A stretch of 64,000 bases of DNA from Batkoa obscura (lineage: Eukaryota; Entomophthoromycota; Entomophthoromycetes; Entomophthorales; Batkoaceae), in contig JASVEC010000017.1 in assembly GCA_030770535.1 (NCBI GenBank), positions 620,001 through 684,000 on the forward strand, written 5' to 3'. Under the pieces are notes generated by a model. That model was given only the letters and a program-made list of their open reading frames with translations, had not been told where the DNA came from and searched no databases. This document shows positions 53,929-64,000 of the stretch, piece after piece. Numbering within the stretch: the stretch's first letter is position 1; each line of letters opens with the position of its first letter. The translations under genes were made by a program, and so were the position numbers.

Positions 53929-55744
53929 TTAGTAATTTTTACAGCATCCCTTAAACAATTGAAATTTATTAAAATAAAATTCATGTAATAATGGCCACCT
54001 TGGATTTTTAACATTTTCAAAAGTAGCTAATAATCGATTCAATGCTAATTTAATATTTTGATTATTAGGTTGATTAGAAGGATATTTAATTGCTAAATGT
54101 AATGCAAACGCAGCTAAATAAATATTAAAATACCATAAGGGACCAGAAAATAGATCGATTCTTGGTACTAAAAATAAAAATATTTTACAACTTAATAATG
54201 CGGCTGCTGTGGCTATTGGATTTGTACTTTCGGTTAAAGTTGTAAAATTGGGATAATATAAAAGAATAATGGAATTATTATTAAGAATATGTAAGGACAT
54301 GTATTGATACGCTTGTATATTATCTTTAGAACCACGTTGATTTTCTTTATACCAAAAATTATTTAAGGGATATTTGGTATTTAAATAATTTCGCCAAGAA
54401 GTTACTTTTTCTATATAATGTTTGACTTTTTTTTTATATGTTATTTTTTTATCTTTTATTATTGATAATAATTTATATTTTTTTAAATTTGAATAATTAT
54501 TATCTGTTTCTAATAAACTTCGATTTAATGAATGAATCATTGTCATTTTGGAGATTAAATATAATTCAATGATAAAAAAATTACTATTTTCTAATAAGGC
54601 ATAACGTTCTAATTTAGAATGTTTACATAATTTAGATTGAAATGTATTATTAGGATCATGAATCGGACACCATTCTGAAGTGACTGAATATTCAACTAAT
54701 AGTTCACTTTCACTTTCATGTAATAATAAAGGTTTATCAAACATTAAACTAACACATCGATCCACTAATAAACTACCCCACCACCCTCTAATTAATAATT
54801 CTCGTTCTACTAAATCTTCTCTTAAATTATTAGTAGGCATCTGTAATATTTGATTTAATTTTAATAAACCAGCAAATCTATTAAAATATTCAATTATTAT
54901 TATAAAATTATAAATCAATTCTTACCTCGTTGCTAAACCTAATAGATAAAAAATAATAAAGATAAATTTAATTAATAAATAATTATAATAGATTTAAAAA
55001 AATAGATTTAAACTTACCAGCATGTTTCCAACCCAACCAAAGTTTATTTCTACAATGAAAAAAGAAATTTAAATGTAAATGAGACATTACTTTAAAAATC
55101 TCTGGATTACCGATAGTATCACTCAATAAATCACTTGCTAATTTCGCATATTTAAACCCATCTTTTTCCATTTCTTTAGAGTACATGGTTGCAATAGCCA
55201 AAACGGAATAAAACAAATGATGATTTTGATAAATTGCTTTAAAAAAAGTAGGTTTATAAATGAGTGGTACAAATGGGTAATAACAGGTGACATATAATTT
55301 TAACAATTTCTTTAATTTAGAATTACTTTTTAATAAAATACCATAACCTCCATCTGAAGAATTGATTGTTAATTGACGCAATAAAATTTCTTCATAACTC
55401 GTATTTAAGACCCCTGTACACTTAAAATTATCCGGTAATCCATAAAGTATTGTTATTATTTTTTCGCTTATATCTGATAATTTTTCGATCACATATTTAT
55501 ACCGCCGACGCAAATCAATTTGTTCTAATTTTAATTTATTGGTATTATTTAATTTAATTGGAGTATAATGACATTCATTATTACTATTAATACATCGAGT
55601 ACAACTGGGACGTTTGCGGTCACATCGACCCTTTCGTTTTCGACAAAAATCACAACTTAGATAAAATGGTTGTTCCGATTGATTATCCATTTCTTCAAAA
55701 TTCTCTTCACCTTTAAGTTTGATTTTTAATCGTTTACTAGACAT
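53929..55744 (-). CDS. Zn2Cys6 zinc-cluster transcription factor with 13-nt microexon
   Basis: Three exons on the minus strand: 55018-55744, a 13-nt microexon 54926-54938, and 53929-54877 (introns 79 and 48 bp); 562 aa. The microexon reads in frame as G-L-A-T-R and joins WLGWKHA to FAGLLKLNQI, giving the usual helix of the fungal regulator domain (GWKHAGLATRFA). Zinc cluster CX2CX6CX6CX2CX6C at about 30-57 (SCDFCRKRKGRC...CTRCINSNNEC), then basic residues. The fungal regulator domain covers about 140-420: LKLYVTCYYPFVPLIYKPTF, HHLFYSVLAIATMYSKE, RGWWGSLLVDRCVSLMF. It ends KFQLFKGCCKNY. This is the only zinc-cluster gene of the four with a full-length regulator domain and more than one intron. 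Targets unknown. Confidence 0.9.
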
Positions 55745-57516
55745 AATTTATTAAATCTCGTTATTGGAAGTTTCTATTGATATGGTTGAAAATAAATGAG
55801 ACAACTTATTTCCTTTTTTTATTATTAAATTAATCGTTTTGTTTTATACCCTTGTCTAATAAGATATTGAGTTGACTTTTTATTTTGAAGGTTCAAATTT
55901 AATGTTTGCCTGTTTATGTAAATTTTTGTAATTACTAATCATTGGTTCAAATTAATAGCTTAAATAAAAAGAATAAAATTCAATTGCATTCTTTTTATTA
56001 AAATTAGTAATTATATTTGTTAGTCTAACTTGGAGTTACTGTTCTATTGAATATTAGAATTACTGTGATTAAAAATATTAGAGTAATTTATTAAATTACA
56101 TTTACTCTCTATAGTAGTTAATGACTAGAATCAAATATTCTTTAGAAGCATGAGTGGAACATAAGTATCAGAAATTCTATCAGTTTCCATATCTTTTCAA
56201 TACATTAATTTAGGGGCTAAAATAGTTCAATTTAATACAATTAAAAATCTAGAGCATCTATATTAAAAATTTAAATTAATATTATCCCAATCTAAATGTA
56301 ACTTATGTACTTTTTATTTGTTAATTTTTTAATTTAAAGGTATCAAAATAAAAACAAATAACTATTAATATTATACCATTTAAATAAATTTATTCACAAA
56401 TAAGAAATGCAAAAGTTATATTTTAATTGGAATGGCAATACTAACTCCTCATACTTCTATTTCAATTCTTTTACGGACTTTCTAGGAACATTTTTTATAA
56501 TTAAATCATTCATAAATTTTATTATTAAACCCTGATAAATATATTTATTAGGATTCCAATATAAATTTATTTTTTAAATAAGTAGTTAATTAGGTTTAAA
56601 AAGAGTAACAACAGTTATATCTACTAATTACTAATTCAAAAAATTAAATTTTCTATACTTTTGTTATCTGATTAGATAATTGAAACTAAAGAATCCAAGT
56701 AACCAGGATAAATTCGATAATTTAATATATTAAATCAATACAATTAATAAATCAATAGTGCCATTATTATATAATTCTATTCAATTTTCAATTTTTAATA
56801 TTCAATTAATATGCTTTTTGAATCAGTAAAGCTCATCATCACAATGAATCAAACCCAAAATCATTAGTAAATTCATTGATAGAAATCCAATATTTTGATA
56901 GTAATTTTTTGGGCAAATTCTTCGTTTTAATAACTTTATGGATTTAAAATCTATTTATTTTTAAACTTAATCTTGAATTACTAAATATAGTAAGAATTAT
57001 GAAATTATAATTTTTTAAATTAAGATTTAAAAAAATTCAGGGTTCTATTTGTAAGAGACATTAGAAAGATAAGAGATAATAAAAAATAAATTAAGGGAAA
57101 AATTATAATAATTAGAATTATTATTAAAATAATATATTAAATAATAAAATCAATAGTACTGAATTTAAAATAAATAATTTTTATTAATTTATTAACATAC
57201 AAAAAGTTTCAGTTTTCTATATTTAATCTTAATAAGTATAAGGGTAAACTATAACTGATTTTAATAAATAAAATAATAACTATTATAATAATAAAAATAA
57301 TAAAAATAATAAAAATAAAAATAATAAAAATAATAAAAATAAAAATAATAAAAATAATAAAAATTAAATATTCAAACTATAATAAATTAGAATTCAACTT
57401 TCAACTTTTATAAATTAAAATAATAATAAAGAAAAAAATAAAAAATAAACTTAATTCATTCAATAATTGAACATTAATTGACAATAACCCTTTCATAATT
57501 GTTTTCTTTTCTCTTT
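55745..57516. other. Intergenic with AAT/AAAAT simple repeats, no gene seen
   Basis: 1.77 kb of AT-rich sequence; an impure AATAAAAATA repeat occupies about 57271-57365. No exon or RNA gene supported. Confidence 0.45.
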
Positions 57517-58713
57517 TTATACATTTAATGCCTTTAAATGACATTCTAATACATGAGTAAACTCAGCATGTTGTCTTATAGTAGGATGTTGTAATACAAA
57601 ATATTGTTTTCTTTTTAATCCCAACTTCTTCATTTTGTCCATCTCCTCCCCTACCTTCCCCACTTTCTCAATATTATCCAGCAATTGACACACAATTACA
57701 GATATATTAACCAGTTTTTCATTATCTAAAACCTTAACTAATTTGACCATTTTTAAATCCGTTAATTGTAGAAACTTCCATTTATTCATTTGAATAGACC
57801 ATAATTTTTTACTAACTGCTAACATAATAAATGTTGGATATAAAAATAATTTAATTCTTCGTCGTGATTTTAAATCATATGCTTCCGATAAAAATACTTG
57901 TTTATATCCACCATTACGTAACATAGTAGGACAATTATCTACTAAAGAGTAGATTGCTTCTGCTGTGGCTTTTTCTTCTTCACTACGTCGAGTTTCATTG
58001 GCTTCTATTGCTAGTTTTGTCATCATTTCAACTGCATTAGCTAAAGGTATATAATCTGGATGATCTACTAAAGTACGATTTTTTAATGTTTGTAATAATA
58101 AAGAATATCTCGTTAATCTTTGAATAGGTAATATTAACATTTCTTTTAAGGTTTGTCTTGCTGGATTAATCGATGCTTTAGATTGTAAATATTCTTTAAA
58201 CTTTAAATTATTATTTTCAAGGGTTGTTATAGTATCAATAGAAATCAAATAATTTTGTACATAATTTAAATAACATAAAAACTTCTTTTGACGTGATAAA
58301 AATTCATGCCCAATACATGAAGTGTCATAATTCCATTGATGTAATTGAATACAATTATCTAAACTAGACCATAATTCTTGACTTAATTCAATTATAGGTT
58401 CAATTTTACCAAATATTAAATTTAACATTTGAGTATTAATATGAAGTTTAAAATCTAATTCTGTTCTTAATGGTGTATAAAATAATTGTAATATTAATCT
58501 TAAATTATTTAAAAAATTTAATTCAGTTTCAATTAATTCTTGTATTAAATAATATCGATGTTGATGCCAACTTAATTCTTCTTCTTCATTTTTAGGTGAA
58601 ATTGAAGGTGTATCTCCAAATTCAGATGATTTACATGATGGAGTAGGTGATATTTCATTATAATTAATATTATTTAATTGTGAATTATTATTATTATTAT
58701 TTAATTTTTGTTG

Positions 58714-58761
<48 letters not shown>

Positions 58762-60151
58762 TAAATCATTAAATAAACTTAATTCTTTTAAATTTAAATT
58801 ATTATTTTGAGATAAATTAGTTAAATCATCATAAGATCTATTAGCTTTAATAAACCAAGGAATAGTTTCGAAATCATTTAATTGAACTTGAGCAGTTTGA
58901 TTATTGAATATTAATTTATTCATAATTTGTTGTAATTGATATTCAGGATTATTATTATTATGATTTTGAAATACTGAATTAGTTATTGCTTTTCTAGATT
59001 TAATTTTTGATATTAATGAAATGGATGGTGTTAATTGATCAATACTTTTAGTTTTAAAATGAGATGTTGGATTTAATCTTCCACTAAATGTTTCTGCTTT
59101 TTGATAAAAATATGTTTTTGCTTTTGTTTTGGGACTATTTTTACTATTGTTGGATTTAATTGATGATTGTGTAGATACATTTTCAATTGATTTATCTAAT
59201 TCAATAATAGCTGTATTACGTTTGATTTCTTCACTATGAGAACGTTGAACTAGAAATTCAATATTAATATAAATTTAGATAATAAAAATAATGTATATAT
59301 GTATCTTACCCACAGTAATAGGAGATAATAAACCATCCATACTATTCTATATAAAAAAAAGAATAAACAATTTAAATAATAAAATAATAATCAATTCCAC
59401 TTACTGTATTAGATAATTCAATAGCACTTTCCGTTGTAAAAAATCGTTCTAATAATTCATGATTTTCATGATTTTTTAAAATCATAGAACTTTCTTTAAA
59501 TAAATTAGATAAGCTTTTCTTACTTTTTGGTGATAATTTTAATTCTTTAATATCACTATTTTTATCTTCATTATCTTTTTCTTCTTCTTCTTCTTTTTCA
59601 TTTTTTTCATTTAAATGATTACTATCTCCAACAAATGGATAACAACTTTTGGGTCGAACCTCATACCCTTTTAATCGTCTTTTAATTAATTCTAAATATA
59701 ATAAAAATAAATAAAATATAAATAACAATAATAATATATAATATATAAATAACAATAATAATATATAATAATAATAATTTACCTTGATCTAAGTCTTTAG
59801 TTTTAATTGAAATATCAGATAAAGTATCCATTGTATTAAAACTATCCTCTGACATCATACTTCTAGGTCCCATTAATCTCGAAGTAATATTAATTGTAAA
59901 ACAACTATCTCTTCTGTTATCTATCTTAGGTTTAATAATAGGTGAATTTGGTGTGCTTTTAATACTCATATTACTAGCTTTTGGTAATGGTTTATAATAA
60001 CTCGAATTTCTTAAAGATTGATGAGTATTATTATTGGTTTTAGATTGAGTGTTACTAACTGCAGTAGTGAATGGTACAATAGGTAATGGTTTTTTTAATT
60101 TTATTGAAGAAGTAGGTGAGCAAATTATTTCACTTTGTTGATTCAATAACG

Positions 60152-60194
<43 letters not shown>

Positions 60195-60599
60195 GTTATT
60201 ATTATTATTATTATTATTTTCTGTTTCCATATTAGTCAATGGTAATGAATAATTACTTTCAACTTTAGTTATAGCTGGGTTATTGTTATTAGTATTAGGA
60301 ACTTGTTGTTGTTGTTGTTGTTGTTGTTGTTGAGTATTATTGATCTCAAGGTTATTACAATTATTATTAAAATTAAGATTGATATTTAAATTACACTTTG
60401 GAATAGTAAAGATGGTATTCATATCCGTATTATCTTTAATATTAATATTTTTATTATCCTCTTCTTTATTTTCTTCACTGTCTTGTTGTTGTTTTAATGA
60501 TAAGTGATGTATTGTTGCTTCTGTTATTGTATTTTTAAAATTTAATGAATTATTAATAGAAGGTAATTTAATAGATAAATTTAATGTTAAGATGGACAT
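57517..60599 (-). CDS. RhoGEF (DH domain plus PH-like region)
   Basis: Four exons on the minus strand: 59783-60599, 59405-59691, 59310-59346 (37 nt) and 57517-59249, with introns of 91, 58 and 60 bp; 957 aa. The N-terminal half is low complexity: a Gln run (about residues 90-99), Asn runs (the longest near 127-150) and again near residue 550, all from CAA/AAT repeats. An acidic Glu/Lys segment lies in exon 2. From about residue 605 a DH domain follows: YLIQELIETELNFLNNLRLI, HEFLSRQKKFLCYLNYVQNY and the diagnostic LKEMLILPIQRLTRYSLLLQ. The region from about 820 to the end (RRIKLFLYPTFIMLAVSKKL, YFVLQHPTIRQHAEF) is PH-like. Such proteins load GTP on Rho/Cdc42 GTPases at the membrane to direct actin and wall growth. 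The partner GTPase is not evident. Confidence 0.88.
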
Positions 60600-61771
60600 A
60601 ATAAATTTTTATTCCATTAATTATTGAATGGTATATAATTAAGTTTATTTGATCAAGTTATTATTGAAGATTGAGTAATTTGGATAAAAATTGATAGTGA
60701 AAATGAATTAAGTTTAATATGGGTTGGGTGTAGTTTAAGCCTTACTTTAATCAAATAGAATTTGATTGGTGATTATTTAAACCATTTTATTGGTTCTTTT
60801 TTCAAAAAATGCTATCATCGGTTTTCAAGTTTTCATTATTTTTAACAATAATTTTAGATAATTCTATGTTGAATAAGTTCACTTGTTTAATAAATTAATA
60901 ATATTATTTAAACTATTTTTATTGATAGCATTTTTAATTTTATTTATTAATGCTTGAATTACAATTTATCAATTATTTTTCATGAATTAATGATAAGTAA
61001 AAATGTTTGAGGGTAAAATGGAAATTTTTTAATAAAATATTAGTATGTTTGAGTTTGAAATCTCTTCATTAAATAAAAATTAGATTCAAAATTAAAATGA
61101 TGCACTAAATAAAAATCCCTATTCTAACAAAAAAATAAAATCAAAATATGGATTTATTCCTTATTCCTGTTAGCATAATCAAAGTCCATAGTTTAATAAA
61201 ATCAAAATACTCGTACTATTTTATTAATATTAATATTAATATTATTACTATTAATAATATTATTATTTATATTATTATTTATATTATTTATATTATTTAT
61301 ATTATTATTATTATTATTATTATTGAATTTTTCTATTTAAAATTCAATCGAAATCTATCTAGAATAATTAACCCCCAATCTTAACAGTATCATAATTTCA
61401 ATTAAGTGGCTGAACAATAATGAACCCTTTATTTTTTCTGTTATCAATTTTCAATTATAACAACAATAATAATAAAAACAGTTCAATTTTACTTGTGGCT
61501 TAAATCTACTTGAAGTTTATTTTCCACTTTTTTTTGCCACTTTTTATCTTTTTTTTTTGGCTATTTTTCAATAGTAAAAAATATGACACTTATTTTTAAT
61601 ATTAACAATCAATTGATAAACTGAACTAATTAGGTCAATCAAAGTCAATATAGCGTAATAATGATTAATTAATTTATAATTGATGTGAAAGAGAGAAGTG
61701 ATACTATCAGTTTCTTAAATGATGGAAATTTCTGAATGAACAACGTTATTTAATTCAAATTGCTTTTGTTA
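60600..61771. other. Promoter side of RhoGEF and ATT repeats
   Basis: AT-rich, no gene. An interrupted ATT repeat lies at about 61222-61325 and creates an Ile/Tyr-rich spurious frame at 61148-61384. Confidence 0.45.
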
Positions 61772-61879
61772 ATATGAGGGGTGTTTTTTTTGGCTTCATT
61801 ACTTTTTACGTTTTTTAAGCGCACTACTTGAGTAGAATAATTAGTAAAATTCTTAAACACAAAAATACATCCTCATATG
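61772..61879 (+). mobile_element. MITE-A copy 17
   Basis: ATATGAGGGGTGTTTTTTTT, TTCATTACTTTTTACG, core AAGCGCACTACTTGAGTAG with a 2-bp insertion, TTAGTAAAATTCTTAAACA, end ATACATCCTCATATG. Confidence 0.85.
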
Positions 61880-62415
61880 AATTTAAACTTCATTTTAAAA
61901 AATCAAATAAAATTTAAAAACTAAATAAAAAATGGAATTAATTAATAATTTGAAATTTTATTTTGAATTAATATAAAAGATAAAATTATTGAACTAATTT
62001 TTGAAAATATTAATTGAATATTCAATTTTAATAACCCCTTTTTTTTATTTGAATATTAATTTATGATTTTAACACGTTCAGTTATTATAGAGATTAAAAT
62101 ATAATTATTAAATTCTATTTTAAAAAATAATATTTTTAAATAAAATAACTTAAATAAGCTTTTAATATAGTTAGTTACTAATAGTTGTTTTAAAATTGAC
62201 AAAAATATTATTAGTACTAGAATATTTTTTTTATAAAATTTTATAAGTTTAATAATAAATAAATTGTTAAATTATAATCAATTTTTGTCTGTTTTTAAAC
62301 TATGTCCTTGGTTAGTTTTGTATTTATTTAGTTTTTATAATTTATTTTTATTAATAAATAATACTAAAACTAGAAACGTTTATATTTTAAAAAAAAAAGT
62401 AATATTCTATCAAAA

Positions 62416-62955
62416 TATAGGGGGTGTGAAAGTTGGTACTCAGTGGTAGGAGTTAAAAGCAGTTCTTGGTTGATTAACTTGCCTTGAGTTGAACGGTTTT
62501 AGTTTATGTAACTAAGATAGACTTAAATGAATAAGAATAATACGTAATAAGTTACGAACTATGTAAAACAAATAGAATAGAAGATACTACTGTAAAATCT
62601 ACCTAAGACATTGTCAGAAAGACTAAGTGGCTTTATTAATGGTACGATATCAAGGAGTAATTCAGTTAAAAAGCCTCGAGTTATTATGTTGAAGAATCTC
62701 TTTTATACTCTTTGCAATGTGAAGTTAGAAATTCTCGCAGCAAATCAAAATAAAGGACTCTGAGTTGATTGTGTTTGAACTTGAGAACACAGCAATTTGA
62801 GTGATTGTTGTGTTATAATCAATCTGAGAGCTAATAAACCAATATTTCACAGGGGTGTTTTTTTTGGCTTCATTATTTTTTCCATTTTTTAAGCGCTATT
62901 TCAGCAGAAAGATTGTTAGTAAAATCCCTAAACAAAAAAATACATCCCCTATATA
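62416..62955 (+). mobile_element. MITE-A copy 18, split by element B
   Basis: The left tip TATAGGGGGTGT (62416-62427) and the remainder GGGGTGTTTTTTTT to ATACATCCCCTATATATA (62852-62955) belong to one MITE-A; its right end has the same TATAGGGG variant in inverse. The core is AAGCGCTATTTCAGCAG. Element B copy 3 lies between. Confidence 0.75.
62428..62851 (-). mobile_element. Element B copy 3, inside MITE-A
   Basis: 424 bp matching element B copy 2 in reverse: GTACTCAGTGGTAGGAGTTA, AAGCAGTTCTTGGTTGA, ACTTAAATGAATAAGAA, TTCTCGCAGCAAATCAA, ending GCTAATAAACCAATATTTCA. One of the two long terminal repeats is missing. Exact 7-bp direct repeats GGGGTGT flank it (62421-62427 and 62852-62858), consistent with a target duplication. 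Confidence 0.75.
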
Positions 62956-63897
62956 TATATATTGATAATTTAAAGCAAATAAAAATATTAAACTAACAAT
63001 AAGTTTTTTCATATAACAGTATAAATAATAAAATTTAAAATTAAATTATTTTAAATATTAAATAAAAAAATAAAATTTATTAAATTAAATATATATAAAT
63101 GTTTATTTTTTAATTAGTTTAAAATTATAGAAACATTATTTAAATTACATTTGAAAGTTTCATTTATTAATTTTTAAATTAACTAATTATATTGAAAAAC
63201 ATTTTAAATATTATTTATATTAACAAAAGATAAGTTTAAATATTATACTGCTTTAGCTTAAAAATAAAATTCCAATTATTAAATATTTATTTAGCTTTCT
63301 ATATTTATGAAAAAAAATTAATTTGTTAAACTTTGAATGTTTATATTTAATAAATTGTTTCTTCATTATAACTTTTTTTTTTAAAATTGAATATCTTAAA
63401 ACAAATGTAAAATATAATTTACTAATTATTTTTCAGATTTTAAAGCAAAAATGCCAAGTGTTTTCAAAAATTTAAAATGAAAGCTAATTGATTTTAAATA
63501 TTACAACATACTATTAAGTTACTATAAAATATAGTAACATATACTTTGGAATCAAGCCATGACTAATAGTTAGATAAAAAAGGATGTTGATATTGACTTT
63601 AACTCTAAATTTAGTAGATCACATAGTGGTACTTTGAAATTATTATATTTGAACGCTTATTTTTGTATTTGACCTCCTTTTCATTTTTTTACAGAACTAT
63701 ATTTAACTTTAATTCGTTAATTTAGAATAATTAACTTTGTGGACCAATCGGATTTCTTATTATTTAAAACATAGAACATTATTAATGAAATCAATTAAAA
63801 AGCTAAAACAACTTTAATCTATTGATTTAGTTTACAATAAGCGGTGAATTATGTACTATATATACAATGAACATACCCAGTACATGCCTTACAAATT
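62956..63897. other. AT-rich spacer before the transposase start
   Basis: About 940 bp with very high A/T and no open frame of note. It may contain the left end of the element whose transposase starts at 63898, but no terminal repeat could be recognised without the other end. Confidence 0.35.
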
Positions 63898-64000
63898 ATG
63901 AATGAGTTAAATTTTATTAAAAGTGAATCCACATCTCCGAAGCAAAAGGAGAGGGTGGTATTGAGCATGGCACAAAGATTAGAAATTATAAATCTAGGCG
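63898..64000 (+). CDS. Probable pogo/CENP-B-type transposase or DNA-binding protein, 5' end only
   Basis: From the ATG at 63898 the frame is open to the right edge (34 codons): MNELNFIKSESTSPKQKERV then VLSMAQRLEIINLG. The block KQKERVVLSMAQRLEIINLG has the form of the N-terminal helix-turn-helix of pogo, Tigger, Jerky and CENP-B proteins, where a basic stretch leads into a (V)VLT(L)xEKxxIIxxL helix. This group, when it is a transposase, uses TA target sites. It is also noticeably less AT-rich than the preceding kilobase. Only the first part is visible, so a host CENP-B-like protein or another HTH protein remains possible. Confidence 0.45.
   Translation, partial: MNELNFIKSESTSPKQKERVVLSMAQRLEIINLG

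Noticed and set aside
61148-61384. 78-codon Ile/Tyr-rich frame
   Set aside because: Made by an interrupted ATT repeat.

Overview
The window is very AT-rich fungal nuclear DNA. Fungal origin is supported by four Zn2Cys6 zinc-cluster regulators, an Hsp104 disaggregase, two tyrosinases, a proteinase-B-type inhibitor and a GPI-type wall protein. Introns are short (48-91 bp, mostly GTAAG at the start and TAG at the end). A nuclear COX6B gene means an aerobic fungus, which argues against the equally AT-rich anaerobic gut fungi. Composition, short introns, expanded zinc-cluster and CAP families and poly-Asn tracts fit an early-diverging zygomycete-grade fungus such as Conidiobolus and relatives; that placement is inference.

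Layout. 1-6.7 kb: two divergent secreted tyrosinases (the first runs off the left edge), two CAP/SCP secreted proteins and a tRNA-Ala(AGC). 6.7-10.6 kb: gene-poor. 10.6-28.8 kb: the densest gene block, with three zinc-cluster factors, a four-helix membrane protein, COX6B, two tail-anchored proteins, a GPI-type protein, a sugar-porter-like MFS carrier, battenin/CLN3 and a third CAP protein. A nest of transposon remnants lies at 12.8-15.2 kb. 28.8-33.4 kb: a decayed F-box/LRR gene among repeats. 33.5-40.8 kb: Hsp104, a four-exon proteinase inhibitor and COP9 signalosome subunit 1. 40.8-47.5 kb: a cytochrome P450 inside the richest repeat field. 47.5-60.6 kb: housekeeping genes (SF3a60, mitochondrial ABCB8-type transporter, arginase), a zinc-cluster factor with a 13-nt microexon and a large RhoGEF. 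60.6-64 kb: repeats, then the start of a probable pogo/CENP-B-type transposase at the right edge.

Several genes were assembled here by following splice sites and keeping frame: tyrosinase 2, the zinc-cluster genes at 10.6 and 55.7 kb, COX6B, both tail-anchored proteins, CLN3, the inhibitor, CSN1, SF3A3, ABCB8, arginase and the RhoGEF. All close in frame. The genes do not form a pathway cluster; most are unrelated housekeeping genes. The tyrosinase pair shares a 342-bp divergent promoter region, and the CAP proteins form a dispersed secreted family.

The main unexplained signal is mobile DNA. A ~105-bp terminal-inverted-repeat element (called MITE-A here) occurs about 18 times in both orientations, always between genes, with TA at its borders and a conserved GC-containing core. 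A second ~500-bp family (element B) is nested with it in both directions, and three further inverted-repeat elements (C, D, E) occur once each. A transposase of the group that makes TA target duplications begins at the window edge and is a candidate, unproven, partner for MITE-A.
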